A stretch of DNA of 64,000 bases from Bacteroidaceae bacterium (GTDB lineage Bacteria > Bacteroidota > Bacteroidia > Bacteroidales > Bacteroidaceae), in contig JAFUHF010000021.1 in NCBI GenBank assembly GCA_017468985.1, positions 62,001-126,000 of the forward strand, in the 5' to 3' direction. Under the pieces are notes generated by a model. It saw nothing but the letters and a program-made list of their open reading frames with translations, was not told where the DNA came from and did no database searches. Both the position numbers and the translations under genes were made by a program. Below are positions 46,457 through 56,393 of the stretch, in pieces (position 1 is the first letter of the stretch; every line of letters starts with the position of its first letter).

Positions 46457-47764
46457 ATGATAACGAGAAGAAAATTCATTAAACAATCTGCATCAGCCTT
46501 AGCCACGGGCCTCATTGTACCCCAAGCCCTAAGGGCAGGAAACTTTCTGGCCCCATCTATGGCCCCAAGCGACCAGATTAACGTGGCCCTCATAGGCTGC
46601 AAAAGCATGGGATGGGCCGACCTGAGCGACATCATGAACCACAAGGGCCTGAACTGCGTGGCTTTATGTGACGTAGACCAAAACATTCTCCAGAATCGTG
46701 CTGCCGATGCCGAAAAGGCATGGGGACGAAAACCTGAGCTCTATACGGACTACCGCAAAGTACTGGAGAGGAAGGACATTGATGCCGTGATAATCGGTAC
46801 ACCCGACCATTGGCACTGCCTGATGATGACAGATGCCTGCGCAGCCGGAAAGGATGTCTATGTAGAGAAGCCCATTGCCAACACTATTGCAGAATGTGAC
46901 GCCATGACAGCCGCAGTTCAAAGATATAGCAGAGTGATACAGGTGGGACAGCAGCAACGAAGTTCAGAACTCTGGAGGAGCATGAAACAGTATGTAGACA
47001 GTGGCCAGTTGGGCAAGATAGCACGCGTCAACATCTGGGCGAATTTCGCTTATGCCGCCATACTGCCTCGCGTAGCCGACAAGCCGGTGCCTCAAGGCGT
47101 GGATTACGACATGTGGTTAGGCCCTGCACCGCAACGCCCCTTCAATGAAAAGCGCTTTCATGGTTTGTGGCGGATGTTCTGGGACTATGGCGGAGGCTTG
47201 ATGACAGACTGGGGGGTACACCTCTTAGATATGGGCCTCTGGGGAATGAACGTCAAGGGAATGCCTCGGCGCGTAGTGGCCTTGGGCGGTAACTTAGCTT
47301 ATCCAAACAACTTCAGCGAAACCTTCGACACCCTGAAAGTACTCTACGAGTTCCCGGACTTCATCATGCAATGGAGTAACTCGGCCTTGCAAAGCGGTCC
47401 TTACGACCGAAACTATGGCGTAGAGTTCAAAGGCCAAAACGGCACACTCGTTGCCAATAGGGAAAGCTGGGAAGTAATACCCAACGGAAACAAACTGGAG
47501 GCCGTAAAGAAAACTCCTACAAATAATGAGCATTACGACCATACGACCAATTTCATTGAAAGCATACGCAACCGTAACCTGGCCACGGCATGTCCTATTA
47601 CGAACGGAAGTATCTGTGCCAAATATGCACACATGGGCAACATTGCCGCCAGACCGAAAGAGAGCCTGACGTATGACGAAGCTCACCAGACCTTCCACAA
47701 TAAACAAGCTGATAAGCTGATCACTCCGACCTATCGCAAACCTTGGAAAATGTATAAAGACTAA
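46457..47764 (+). CDS. Gfo/Idh/MocA family oxidoreductase, Tat-exported
   Basis: A 435-aa paralogue of the preceding protein. The N-terminus MITRRKFIKQSASALATGL is a twin-arginine (RRKFIK) signal, consistent with export of a folded, cofactor-loaded enzyme. NVALIGCKSMGWADL, GTPDHWHCLMMTDA, YVEKPIANTIAECDAM and FWDYGGGLMTDWGVHLLDMGLW align closely with copy 45207. It starts 11 nt after that gene and is part of the four-gene operon. Confidence 0.91.
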   Translation: MITRRKFIKQSASALATGLIVPQALRAGNFLAPSMAPSDQINVALIGCKSMGWADLSDIMNHKGLNCVALCDVDQNILQNRAADAEKAWGRKPELYTDYRKVLERKDIDAVIIGTPDHWHCLMMTDACAAGKDVYVEKPIANTIAECDAMTAAVQRYSRVIQVGQQQRSSELWRSMKQYVDSGQLGKIARVNIWANFAYAAILPRVADKPVPQGVDYDMWLGPAPQRPFNEKRFHGLWRMFWDYGGGLMTDWGVHLLDMGLWGMNVKGMPRRVVALGGNLAYPNNFSETFDTLKVLYEFPDFIMQWSNSALQSGPYDRNYGVEFKGQNGTLVANRESWEVIPNGNKLEAVKKTPTNNEHYDHTTNFIESIRNRNLATACPITNGSICAKYAHMGNIAARPKESLTYDEAHQTFHNKQADKLITPTYRKPWKMYKD

Positions 47765-47781
47765 AAACATATCTTATCATT

Positions 47782-49329
47782 ATGACAAAAAGAATATCAT
47801 GGGCAAGCCTGACCGTGGCATTTGCCCTTATACTGACCCTGCCCACAATGGCAGAAACAAAGTGGCATTGGGATAAAGGAACCATTGTAGTAGAAACCCC
47901 TGCACGTCCTGCCGGACAGCAAAGCGCACTGGGCCTCACCGCTCCGGCCATGCCCGTAGTAAGAGTAGCATTCGTAGGCTTAGGCATGCGTGGTCCAGGT
48001 GCAGTAAGCCGCTGGACGCACATTAACGGTGTGCGGATCGTCGCACTGTGCGACTACGAAAAAGAACGCGCAGACAGGTGTCAGAAGTACCTGACACAGG
48101 CTGGGCTTCCCGAAGCCGACGTCTATAGCGGAGAGAAGGGATATGAAGACATCTGTAAAAGAGAGGATGTAGACCTCGTATACATTGCCACCGACTGGGT
48201 GCACCACGTACCCGTGGCCAAATACGCCATGCAACATGGTAAGCACGTTGCCATAGAAGTGCCCTCGGCCATGGACCTGCAAGATTGCTGGGACCTGATT
48301 AACCTCTCGGAACAAACACGTCTGCATTGCATGCTGTTGGAAAACTGCTGCTACGACTTCTTCGAGATGAACACGCTCAACATGGCCCAACAGGGTGTCT
48401 TCGGCGAAGTTCTCCGCGTGCAGGGAGCCTACATTCACAACCTTACCGAATTCTGGAGCTCTTACTGGAAAAACTGGCGTTTAGACTATAATCAGAAGCA
48501 CCGCGGAGACGTTTACGCCACCCATGGACTGGGTCCTATTGCCCAAGTGCTAAACATCCACCGCGGCGACCGCATGAAAACCCTCGTGGCCATGGATACT
48601 AAGCCAGCCACAGGTCCGAAACTTGTGAAAGAACTCACTGGGAAGGATTGCAGCGAGGAGGAATTCCGCAATGGCGACCATACCACCACCCTGATCCGTA
48701 CGGAAGAAGGCAAGGTGATAGAGATACAGCACGACGTGATGAATCCTCAGCCCTATAACCGCCTCTACCAGCTGACAGGCACCAAGGGATTTGCCAATAA
48801 GTATCCCATAGAAGGTTATGCCCTTGATGCTGGACAGATGAAACAGTCAGGCGTAACTCCACAAGTTGACAATCTTTCAAGCCACTCCTTTATGTCAGAA
48901 AAGGACCGTAAAGCCTTAGTAGAAAAATATCAGTCCCCCATCCTGAAGAAATATGGCGCAGAAGCAAAGGTAGTAGGAGGACATGGCGGCATGGACTTCG
49001 TAATGGACAGCAGACTGGTGTACTGCTTGCAAAACGGTCTGCCACTTGACATTGACGTATATGACTTGGCTGAATGGTGTTGTCTGGCTGAATTGGGCGA
49101 ACTGTCCATGGACAACAACTGCGCCTCAGTGGCCGTACCCGACTTTACCCGTGGCCTTTGGAAAGAGCAAAAAGGCTATAAGCACGCCTTCGCCAGCACC
49201 GAACAGGAGGCTGAATCGGCAGCCATAGCTAAGGCTTACACCATTACGCTGAAAGAAAAAGGCGTAAAGGCAGCAGAAAAGGAACTGCAGAAGCAGTTAA
49301 AACTGCAAGCCAAGAAGCATAAAAAATAA
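47782..49329 (+). CDS. GH109-like (Gfo/Idh/MocA fold) NAD-dependent glycosidase, copy 2
   Basis: A 515-aa protein with a Sec signal peptide (residues 1-24, LPTMA). It is a full-length paralogue of the protein at 43600: VAFVGLGMRGPGAVSRW, LENCCYDFFEMNTLNMAQQG, YATHGLGPIAQVLNIHRGDR, VGGHGGMDFVM, PLDIDVYDLAEWC and PDFTRGLW. The YP of the GH109 YPTHGLGP motif is YA here. It starts 17 nt after the Tat-exported oxidoreductase and ends the operon at the hairpin at 49344. Confidence 0.91.
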   Translation: MTKRISWASLTVAFALILTLPTMAETKWHWDKGTIVVETPARPAGQQSALGLTAPAMPVVRVAFVGLGMRGPGAVSRWTHINGVRIVALCDYEKERADRCQKYLTQAGLPEADVYSGEKGYEDICKREDVDLVYIATDWVHHVPVAKYAMQHGKHVAIEVPSAMDLQDCWDLINLSEQTRLHCMLLENCCYDFFEMNTLNMAQQGVFGEVLRVQGAYIHNLTEFWSSYWKNWRLDYNQKHRGDVYATHGLGPIAQVLNIHRGDRMKTLVAMDTKPATGPKLVKELTGKDCSEEEFRNGDHTTTLIRTEEGKVIEIQHDVMNPQPYNRLYQLTGTKGFANKYPIEGYALDAGQMKQSGVTPQVDNLSSHSFMSEKDRKALVEKYQSPILKKYGAEAKVVGGHGGMDFVMDSRLVYCLQNGLPLDIDVYDLAEWCCLAELGELSMDNNCASVAVPDFTRGLWKEQKGYKHAFASTEQEAESAAIAKAYTITLKEKGVKAAEKELQKQLKLQAKKHKK

Positions 49330-49343
49330 AATCAACATAAGAT

Positions 49344-49375
49344 TAGGCCGCCGGCGTCATAACACCGGCGGCCTA
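49344..49375 (+). terminator. GC-rich hairpin terminator of the GH109/oxidoreductase operon
   Basis: TAGGCCGCCGG (49344-49354) pairs perfectly with CCGGCGGCCTA (49365-49375) over a 10-nt loop, followed by GTCATTTATTTA. Confidence 0.8.
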
Positions 49376-49461
49376 GTCATTTATTTACAAAGGGAGACGT
49401 AAATACAGAAAGACAAACTACATTAGAAGCCCCTTCTTAAAGAATCCCCATCTGTCAACAC

Positions 49462-50346
49462 TCAAGAAGAATAATCATCGGCCAGCTTCAGCAGGTATTG
49501 GCCATACTCGTTTTTGTTCATGGGATGGGCAAATTTTCGCAATTCATCAGGACTAATCCAACCATTCTCCAAGGCTATACTCTCCAAGCAAGCCACCTTA
49601 AGGCCCGTTCGCTTCTCGATCACCTCTATAAACGTAGAAGCCTCGCTTAGGCTTTCATGTGTTCCGGTATCTAACCAAGCAAATCCGCGACCAAGCGTTT
49701 CCACCTTGAGTCTGCCCTGCGAGAGGTAGGCCTGATTTACACTCGTTATCTCTAACTCTCCGCGAGCACTGGGCTTAATCTGCTCAGCAATGTCCACCAC
49801 ATCGTGGGGGTAGAAGTAGAGCCCCACTACGGCATAATTACTCTTGGGAAATGCAGGCTTTTCCTCTATGGAAATGGCATTCTTATCCGCATCAAACTCC
49901 ACCACGCCATAGCGCTGCGGATCATTCACTCTGTAACCAAACACCGTACCCTTTCGCTCACCTTCTACCGTGGCCACGGCTTCCTTCAGAATAGTAGGCA
50001 AACCACTACCATAAAAAATATTGTCACCCAGCACCAAGCATACATCATCATTGCCAATGAAGTCCTTACCAATAATAAAAGCCTGAGCCAATCCATCGGG
50101 TGAAGGCTGCTCAGCATAAGTAATGCGAAGCCCTAAACTGCTGCCATCACCCAGTAAACGGCGAAAACTCGGTAGATCTACTGGTGTAGAAATCAACAAC
50201 ACATCACGAATACCAGCCAACATCAGCACAGAAAGCGGATAGTACACCATCGGCTTGTCGTAAATAGGGATCATTTGTTTGCTGATACCCTTCGTGATAG
50301 GATAAAGCCGTGTGCCACTCCCTCCTGCAAGAACAATACCTTTCAT
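49462..50346 (-). CDS. rmlA: Glucose-1-phosphate thymidylyltransferase RmlA
   Basis: Makes dTDP-glucose, the substrate of RmlB (770-1909). The 294 aa match Rml[19 protein letters not shown] holds the nucleotide-binding GGx[17 protein letters not shown] the catalytic Asp/metal site and [13 protein letters not shown] the sugar-binding segment. It is monocistronic with its own promoter and is far from rmlB, so the dTDP-sugar genes are dispersed. Confidence 0.96.
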   Translation of the reverse strand: MKGIVLAGGSGTRLYPITKGISKQMIPIYDKPMVYYPLSVLMLAGIRDVLLISTPVDLPSFRRLLGDGSSLGLRITYAEQPSPDGLAQAFIIGKDFIGNDDVCLVLGDNIFYGSGLPTILKEAVATVEGERKGTVFGYRVNDPQRYGVVEFDADKNAISIEEKPAFPKSNYAVVGLYFYPHDVVDIAEQIKPSARGELEITSVNQAYLSQGRLKVETLGRGFAWLDTGTHESLSEASTFIEVIEKRTGLKVACLESIALENGWISPDELRKFAHPMNKNEYGQYLLKLADDYSS

Positions 50347-50374
50347 TTCTCTAAGAAAATATTTGTTACGCCCA

Positions 50375-50382
50375 CAAAGTTA
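50375..50382 (-). promoter_or_regulatory. Bacteroidetes -7 promoter element for rmlA
   Basis: Minus strand TAACTTTG followed by TGGG, 28 nt upstream of ATG 50346. Confidence 0.6.
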
Positions 50383-50426
50383 AGAAAAAATCACATAGTA
50401 TATCCGCTTTGATGAAATATTTTCCG

Positions 50427-50434
50427 TATCTTTG
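50427..50434 (+). promoter_or_regulatory. Bacteroidetes -7 promoter element for the mutarotase
   Basis: TATCTTTG followed by TGGT, 45 nt before ATG 50480. It excludes the in-frame codon at 50432. Confidence 0.6.
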
Positions 50435-50479
50435 TGGTGCACACAGTTTTTAAGCATGTCATACATACATCATATCATC

Positions 50480-51646
50480 ATGAAAAAGTTACTTTTAATG
50501 GCCGGCATTGCTACAGTAATGCTTGCCTCTTGTAGCGGCGGTTCCTCAGAGGGCACCACCATTTCGGGTCTGAATCCGAAGGACTTCCAGATCAGCCAGG
50601 ACGGCGTTCAAACACAGCTCTACGTGCTGAAGAACAGTGCTGGAATGGAAGTTACAGTTACCAACCTTGGTGCACGCATTGCCTCCATCGTAGTGCCCGA
50701 TAAAGACGGACGTCCCACCGACGTAGTACTGGGCTTCGACAGTATCGGAAAGTATCAGCGCATTCCTTCCGACTTTGGAGCAGCCATAGGCCGTTATGCT
50801 AACCGCATCAACAAAGGCCAAATCACCGTAAACGGTCAGGTTATTCAGCTCCCCACCAACAACTATGGCCACTGCCTGCATGGTGGACCAGAAGGCTGGC
50901 AGTACAAGATCTTTACGGCCGAACAGCCGGATGCCCAAACCTTAGAGCTTAGCCTTACCTCTCCCGACGGCGAAATGAACTTCCCTGGGAACGTAGAGGC
51001 CAAGGTTTCCTATAAGCTTACGGACGACAATAAGATAGACATTCAGTATGAAGCCACGTCCGACGCTGAAACGGTGATCAACATGACCAATCATTCCTAC
51101 TTCAACCTCAACGGCGATCCTACGCAGCCCATTACCAACCACATTCTCTACATCAATGCCGATAAGTTCACCCCCGTCGACAGTACATTTATGACCACGG
51201 GCGTCATTGCTTCCGTCTTCGAGACTCCATTCGACTTCACACAACCCACAGAAGTAGGTACACGCATTGATGCCGACAATGAGCAAATCAAAAATGGCCA
51301 TGGCTACGATCACAACTGGGTGCTCAATACCGCTGGCGACGACACCCAATTATCAGCACGCGTAAACAGCCCCGTTACAGGCATCTCATTGGAGGTTTAC
51401 ACCGACCAGCCGGGCATTCAGGTTTACTGTGGTAATTTCCTCGATGGCACCGTTGTCGGTAAGAAGGGCATCGCCTATCCTCGCCGCGCAGCCATATGCT
51501 TAGAAACTCAAATCTACCCCGATAGTCCTAATAAGTTCCTGCAAGGCGTAGAAGGATGGCCTAATGCATATCTTGGCCCAGGTGAAGTTTATCGCCACCA
51601 TACAGTCTTCAAGTTTTCCACAGAAAAAGATTCTGCAGAAGAATAG
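50480..51646 (+). CDS. galM: Lipoprotein aldose 1-epimerase (galactose mutarotase)
   Basis: Interconverts alpha and beta anomers of galactose or glucose. The 388 aa start with a lipoprotein signal (MKKLLLMAGIATVMLASC, lipobox LASC at about 15-18), so it is likely anchored facing the periplasm. Mutarotase motifs are GARIASIVVPDKDG, AAIGRYANRI, the catalytic His in NMTNHSYFNLNG, GYDHNWVL and the Glu in CLETQIYPDSPN. ATG 50480 is set by the promoter at 50427 and the signal peptide. A bidirectional hairpin at 51675 follows. Confidence 0.95.
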   Translation: MKKLLLMAGIATVMLASCSGGSSEGTTISGLNPKDFQISQDGVQTQLYVLKNSAGMEVTVTNLGARIASIVVPDKDGRPTDVVLGFDSIGKYQRIPSDFGAAIGRYANRINKGQITVNGQVIQLPTNNYGHCLHGGPEGWQYKIFTAEQPDAQTLELSLTSPDGEMNFPGNVEAKVSYKLTDDNKIDIQYEATSDAETVINMTNHSYFNLNGDPTQPITNHILYINADKFTPVDSTFMTTGVIASVFETPFDFTQPTEVGTRIDADNEQIKNGHGYDHNWVLNTAGDDTQLSARVNSPVTGISLEVYTDQPGIQVYCGNFLDGTVVGKKGIAYPRRAAICLETQIYPDSPNKFLQGVEGWPNAYLGPGEVYRHHTVFKFSTEKDSAEE

Positions 51647-51674
51647 GTTTATAGGTAAACCCACAGAAAAAATT

Positions 51675-51699
51675 CACAAGCTCCATTCGCGAGCTTGTG
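51675..51699. terminator. Bidirectional terminator between convergent genes
   Basis: CACAAGCTC (51675-51683) pairs with GAGCTTGTG (51691-51699). T-rich sequence flanks it on both strands (GATTTTCT on plus, AATTTTTTC on minus), suiting both the mutarotase and the helicase operon. Confidence 0.8.
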
Positions 51700-51705
51700 G
51701 ATTTT

Positions 51706-54700
51706 CTATGTATTTAGAATATCCCACGCCGAACGGGGGTATTCATTGATATCGTCTACATAATAAACACTGTCTATAAGCCGTGCATACAGATCGTTCC
51801 GGCGCAAGAGAGAGGCATTCCCTATAATCACGGTTTGCTCGCGTGAACGAGTCAATGCCACGTTCAACTTACGGTCTACCACGTACGGCTCACGGCTATC
51901 ACTTTGTTCCAAATAGGATGAGGAACAAAGAAAACTGAGCTGAAAAGGATGGCGAACTGTAGAAAGAAAGAATATAATATCGCGCTCACTTCCCTGGAAC
52001 CGCTCCACAGTATCTATCGTTACGTCTTCAAGTTCATGGAGGCCATATTCCAGAAGGAAAGACCGCATCATGGCCATCTGACCCCGGTAAGGCACGATGA
52101 TTCCTATATGCTCTGCTCTGAGCGTTCGTCCCTCTGCAGCATATAGTTTTCGGATCTCATCAATACAGCGTGCACAAGCTATAGCTTCGGATCTGTTAGT
52201 TTTTTCATGAGCCGAAGAATCCGTGGAGGGACAGTTGAGGAATACCATGCGCTGCGTGGCAAGGACAAGAGCCAAGTGAGAACTGTTTCTTTTTGAAAAA
52301 TGAGGGAAGCGCTCTGCCATGGTCTGCTGCTGATGGGGCAGAGGAATACATGTCAGACGCCAGCCATAGAAATACTCGTTGACAAAGGAGAACAGTTCAG
52401 GATGCATACGTCCTTGGGTCTCCAACAAGTAGTAAAGCTCGTGTCGGCCCGACTGCTGCTGACGCGTGAGCAAACGTTCGAAGAGGGAGCGCCGGCAGTC
52501 AGTGAGCCCCATGGCCCTGAGATCACGGTCTTCACAAGTTGAAGCCTCAGAAGATTGTTGAACTACGGCAGGCAACTGCTTATGATCACCCACAAAAACA
52601 AAGCGCGCAATGGAGGATTCTCCACTTTCAGCCATCTGAGCAAAAAGCAAGGGTAGCAACTGGGGCTCCAGCAACTGCGAGGCTTCATCAATGACAGCCA
52701 GAGCGAAACACTTATGACGGAGTAGTGTCATCTGTGATATGATGGTGGTCGTTGTAGACACGAAAATGCGCATACCAGCCACCATTTCTCTCACCTCCTC
52801 CGCATTTTGCAGATGACGGCAGCGTTTCTCCAAGAGATGGCCTTGATATGCAGGTTCTGTTGACAGTTCGGCACCTAATCGGATGTAGTCTACTGCGCAA
52901 CCCTCTATTTGCAAACCATCCAGCATGCCACAAAGTTCATCAGCCGCCCTATTGGTATAAGCCAATAGCAGCACAGAACCTTCAGTCGCTCGCAGTTCCT
53001 CTTCCACCATAGAGCGAATGGCCCTGCTCGTCTTGCCCGAGCCTGGTGGGCCTATCACAAAGAATGCATCCCAAGCCCTTCTTTCCATTTCCACCAATTG
53101 CAGCAAACTGCCATAATCGCCCTTTACTTCGATAGCGTCAGTTTTTACGCGAAGCGGCACCCGATCCAATAGCCAGCTGCGCCTGTACTCATTGCCCACC
53201 AAAAACTGGTATAGTCCGGCAAACATGCGACCATAGGCAGCCTCCTGCATATCATGCTCCACAGCAAAAAGGGCATCAGCCCCATCAAATACGTGCCTGT
53301 TGCGCTGCGGATGTGTGAGCTCCACTTCTACCTCAACTGTTCTTACCTCACTCAACCGCCCCCTCATCAGGAACTGGAGGCGCACATCGGGCTCTGATGT
53401 TTTGTAGCAATAGAGCAATACAGCATCGCCGCGGCGAAAACTAGAAAGAAACATGTCGCCATTGTTTTCCATCTGGAGGCACACACTTGTTACACCATCG
53501 TCCTTTTCTTTCAGTCTGGTTACTCGCAGTTTCCAATACAGATCGCCCACCTCCCTGCGCACCACCGGAGGCAAAAGCCATAAATCAGAAAAGGCTTTAC
53601 CGGCATTTCCAGGGATTCCCATCTTACCTTGCAGCAATTCACGCACTAAAAAAGTATAGAACCGAAAAAAATACTTCAATGCCATGGTGTCCTTTTCATT
53701 TCCTCCTGTTTGGAATGGTTTGAGCAACCTTTCCAATGCCGGTCGCTGCCATTGAGTCCATAGCTTGCTAACTTTTTCTGTTAACAAATCGTCAGCCTGC
53801 AAGTCCTGCAGTACTTTTTCAGCCGCTCCTTCAGCGCAAGCCACTTCCTGCACCACTATTCTGTTGCGCAAGACCAGTGCTTCTCGCAATAGTTGCTGAT
53901 AAGGCTGTTCCCTATATAGCCCGTCTGCATAACGCGAATAGAGCAGGTTGGCTTCTGTACGCATCAAGGGTTGATCCACATTATAAGCCAATATCGCCTG
54001 ATAAAGCATCATCTGTACATAGTGTGGCTCGCGGTGCGTATGGCGAAACTCATCCATTTTTCCACTTTTTTGCTCAATCACACGTGTGTAATCAGCTTGG
54101 AGGTAGTCCATACGTCCTTGCAGTCCCAGCGCTTCGCAAAGAAAAGACGGTTCGATGAGGCCTTGCTCTTCATTGAAGCCATGCCCCCTACGTACTTCCT
54201 GCTCCACCATACATCTGATATGGTTAAACTGCCGTTTAGCCTCTTCGTGAAAGGAGAATTTTTCATTCATCCTGACATAAGAGAATGCTAATGGTTGCAT
54301 ATGAAAGACCTTTCGTACAGAAGCAGCATAGGTCACTGGAACATCACCAGGAACAGCATTGACCATGTCATCCAAGAACTGTCCTGCCACTTGTCCTAAT
54401 AAAGTATACGAAGTATCCTCATGACTTTCCAATCTGGCCAGCACATAGTTTCTTTCATCATGTCCATACTCCTTAAAACAAGCAGCAAGAGCAGAAACGT
54501 CTACCAGATAGTCCGGCCAAACAATGATTGTCTTGGGAACATAGACCCCATCTTCCTCAACATGCGTATCTAAAAGGTTCAACTGCATGCCCTTACTAAG
54601 CAGTGCAGAAATGTAGCACAAATCCCCATCATAACCACCGTTATGGTAGTCAATTTTTATCTTTTCGCCATCTTCATTTATTGCCACAATAAGTTTATCA

Positions 54701-55146
54701 TCCCAACTACATACTTGCACACGCATTTTACGGAAGTACCTCATGTTGCCACTCTCTAAATACACATCTTTGACAGGCAGTGGCATTCGGAGCAAGGATG
54801 GCACATCTCTTCCCATCACCGCAGCCACAAAATGCGCCATCAACTTCACATCGTTCTGCAGTTGGGTCGGTGTAAGCATATCTCGTTCTAAATGATGACA
54901 GCGTCTCCTAAAGTTCTGCAATAGCCGTATCTCGTTATCCTTCAATCCATGCTGCTGCGCCACATAGCCCAATCTTGAAAACAAGTTGGAAAAAGATTTA
55001 TCATCCGAATAGTCCTCACATAATCGTTGCATCAGACCGTACAATCGGCCCCATGTATCTTCCTTCACAGGAGCTCCAAGGAGTTCTTCTAAGCTCTGAA
55101 AATAATCCTCAGCTGTAGGAATGTGTTGGTAGGACACTTCATTCAT
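51706..55146 (-). CDS. Dna2-like fusion of PD-(D/E)XK nuclease and superfamily 1 helicase
   Basis: A 1146-aa protein. The N-terminal half contains a PD-(D/E)XK nuclease site: D347 in GLQGRMDYL, then E358 and K360 in VIEQKSGK. The C-terminal half is an SF1 (Upf1/Dna2-type) helicase: Walker A GPPGSGKT at 699-706, DEAS at 820-823, FVFVGDHKQLPAVVQ, LETQGRMHPEL, TVERFQGSERDIIFF and NVALTRSREQTVIIG. The order nuclease-helicase is that of Dna2 or Cas4-helicase fusions. Its ATG overlaps the umuC stop by 4 nt, so it belongs to a umuD-umuC-helicase operon, suggesting a role in processing damaged DNA ends or lesion gaps (inference). Confidence 0.88.
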   Translation of the reverse strand: MNEVSYQHIPTAEDYFQSLEELLGAPVKEDTWGRLYGLMQRLCEDYSDDKSFSNLFSRLGYVAQQHGLKDNEIRLLQNFRRRCHHLERDMLTPTQLQNDVKLMAHFVAAVMGRDVPSLLRMPLPVKDVYLESGNMRYFRKMRVQVCSWDDKLIVAINEDGEKIKIDYHNGGYDGDLCYISALLSKGMQLNLLDTHVEEDGVYVPKTIIVWPDYLVDVSALAACFKEYGHDERNYVLARLESHEDTSYTLLGQVAGQFLDDMVNAVPGDVPVTYAASVRKVFHMQPLAFSYVRMNEKFSFHEEAKRQFNHIRCMVEQEVRRGHGFNEEQGLIEPSFLCEALGLQGRMDYLQADYTRVIEQKSGKMDEFRHTHREPHYVQMMLYQAILAYNVDQPLMRTEANLLYSRYADGLYREQPYQQLLREALVLRNRIVVQEVACAEGAAEKVLQDLQADDLLTEKVSKLWTQWQRPALERLLKPFQTGGNEKDTMALKYFFRFYTFLVRELLQGKMGIPGNAGKAFSDLWLLPPVVRREVGDLYWKLRVTRLKEKDDGVTSVCLQMENNGDMFLSSFRRGDAVLLYCYKTSEPDVRLQFLMRGRLSEVRTVEVEVELTHPQRNRHVFDGADALFAVEHDMQEAAYGRMFAGLYQFLVGNEYRRSWLLDRVPLRVKTDAIEVKGDYGSLLQLVEMERRAWDAFFVIGPPGSGKTSRAIRSMVEEELRATEGSVLLLAYTNRAADELCGMLDGLQIEGCAVDYIRLGAELSTEPAYQGHLLEKRCRHLQNAEEVREMVAGMRIFVSTTTTIISQMTLLRHKCFALAVIDEASQLLEPQLLPLLFAQMAESGESSIARFVFVGDHKQLPAVVQQSSEASTCEDRDLRAMGLTDCRRSLFERLLTRQQQSGRHELYYLLETQGRMHPELFSFVNEYFYGWRLTCIPLPHQQQTMAERFPHFSKRNSSHLALVLATQRMVFLNCPSTDSSAHEKTNRSEAIACARCIDEIRKLYAAEGRTLRAEHIGIIVPYRGQMAMMRSFLLEYGLHELEDVTIDTVERFQGSERDIIFFLSTVRHPFQLSFLCSSSYLEQSDSREPYVVDRKLNVALTRSREQTVIIGNASLLRRNDLYARLIDSVYYVDDINEYPRSAWDILNT

Positions 55147-56393
55147 TGAATTTTTACTTTTATTACGTCATCCAAATTGGTAGTATAACAAGGCGAAGCA
55201 TATTTTCGATTCATATTGCCACTGCAATCACCTTGCAGTGCCACTTTGATGGAATAGTAGCCATAATGGGCCTGAATAAAATCAATGGTCTGCAAAAAAT
55301 GCTCCTGTTTTTCGCGATCCACGGTATCATACATATTAGTAGCCACTACACCGTTCATAATATTGGCAACCGTCACTCCTGCCTGTTTGTAGCCATAGCC
55401 ATTACGGAAAATAGCGTTTAATCCCTGGCTTGCTGCATTTACCAACTCGCGCACATCTGAAGTGGGTACGTCTATCATCACCTTAGCGGCATTCTCATAT
55501 TGGGGTAAATCCTGACGGAATATGCTTGTACGGATAAAAACAATGACCTCCGAAGCATAACCTTTTTCTTTCCGTAATTTCTGGGCGCAATGTGCGGCAA
55601 AGTCGGCCACATATCTGTTCAGTTCATCGAAATCCGCCACTGCTTCTTTGAAACTACGCGACGTAGTAATGCTTTTCTTGGCTATTGCAGCTTCTATATC
55701 GTAGCATTCCATACCTCTCAACTCTTGCCAAGTCCTTACACCCTGTATACCAAACTCGTGCTCTACCTGCTGGCGGCTCCACAGCGTAAAGTCATAGGCA
55801 GTCATCACATTCTTATCATTCAAACGCTTCCTCATTCTCCTACCCACACCCCATACATCGTCAATCTTAGTCAGTTGCAGAGCCTTCATCCGCTTATTTT
55901 CAGTATCTATGATACAGCATCCGCGATATCCACGATATTTCTTTGCAAATTTACTGGCCAATTTGGCTAACGTCTTATTGAAAGAGATACCTACGCTCAC
56001 GGGAATGTCCGTCCAAAGCTCCACCCTCTCAGAAATTTCTAAGCCCAACTGATGAACATCCTTCACTCCTCGAAAATGGAGAAACGCTTCGTCAATGGAA
56101 TACACCTCCATACGCGGCACCATTTCCCTTACAATAGCCATCACCCTTCGAGACATGTCACCATAGAGTGTATAATTGGAAGAAAACACATGAAGGAGCC
56201 CCTCGTCCATCATATTTTTCACCTGATAGAAAGGAAGACCCATTTTTATCCCCATGTCCTTTGCTTCCGCAGACCGAGCAATTACACAGCCGTCATTATT
56301 TGAGAGCACCACCACGGGTTGTCCTCTCAATTCCGGATGAAAAACGCGCTCGCAACTGGCATAGAAGTTATTGCAGTCTACGACGCCTATCAT
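55143..56393 (-). CDS. umuC: Y-family DNA polymerase V catalytic subunit UmuC
   Basis: Translesion polymerase. The 416 aa start MIGVVDCNNFYASCERVFHP with the first catalytic Asp. YSIDEAFLHF at 98-107 holds the second acidic pair (D101, E102). The helix-hairpin-helix/thumb region is around DDVWGVGRRMRKRL. The C-terminal DUF4113-type ending (SGNMNRKYASPCYTTNLDDVIKVK) is typical of UmuC rather than DinB. It overlaps umuD upstream and the helicase downstream, each by ATGA. Confidence 0.95.
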   Translation of the reverse strand: MIGVVDCNNFYASCERVFHPELRGQPVVVLSNNDGCVIARSAEAKDMGIKMGLPFYQVKNMMDEGLLHVFSSNYTLYGDMSRRVMAIVREMVPRMEVYSIDEAFLHFRGVKDVHQLGLEISERVELWTDIPVSVGISFNKTLAKLASKFAKKYRGYRGCCIIDTENKRMKALQLTKIDDVWGVGRRMRKRLNDKNVMTAYDFTLWSRQQVEHEFGIQGVRTWQELRGMECYDIEAAIAKKSITTSRSFKEAVADFDELNRYVADFAAHCAQKLRKEKGYASEVIVFIRTSIFRQDLPQYENAAKVMIDVPTSDVRELVNAASQGLNAIFRNGYGYKQAGVTVANIMNGVVATNMYDTVDREKQEHFLQTIDFIQAHYGYYSIKVALQGDCSGNMNRKYASPCYTTNLDDVIKVKIQ

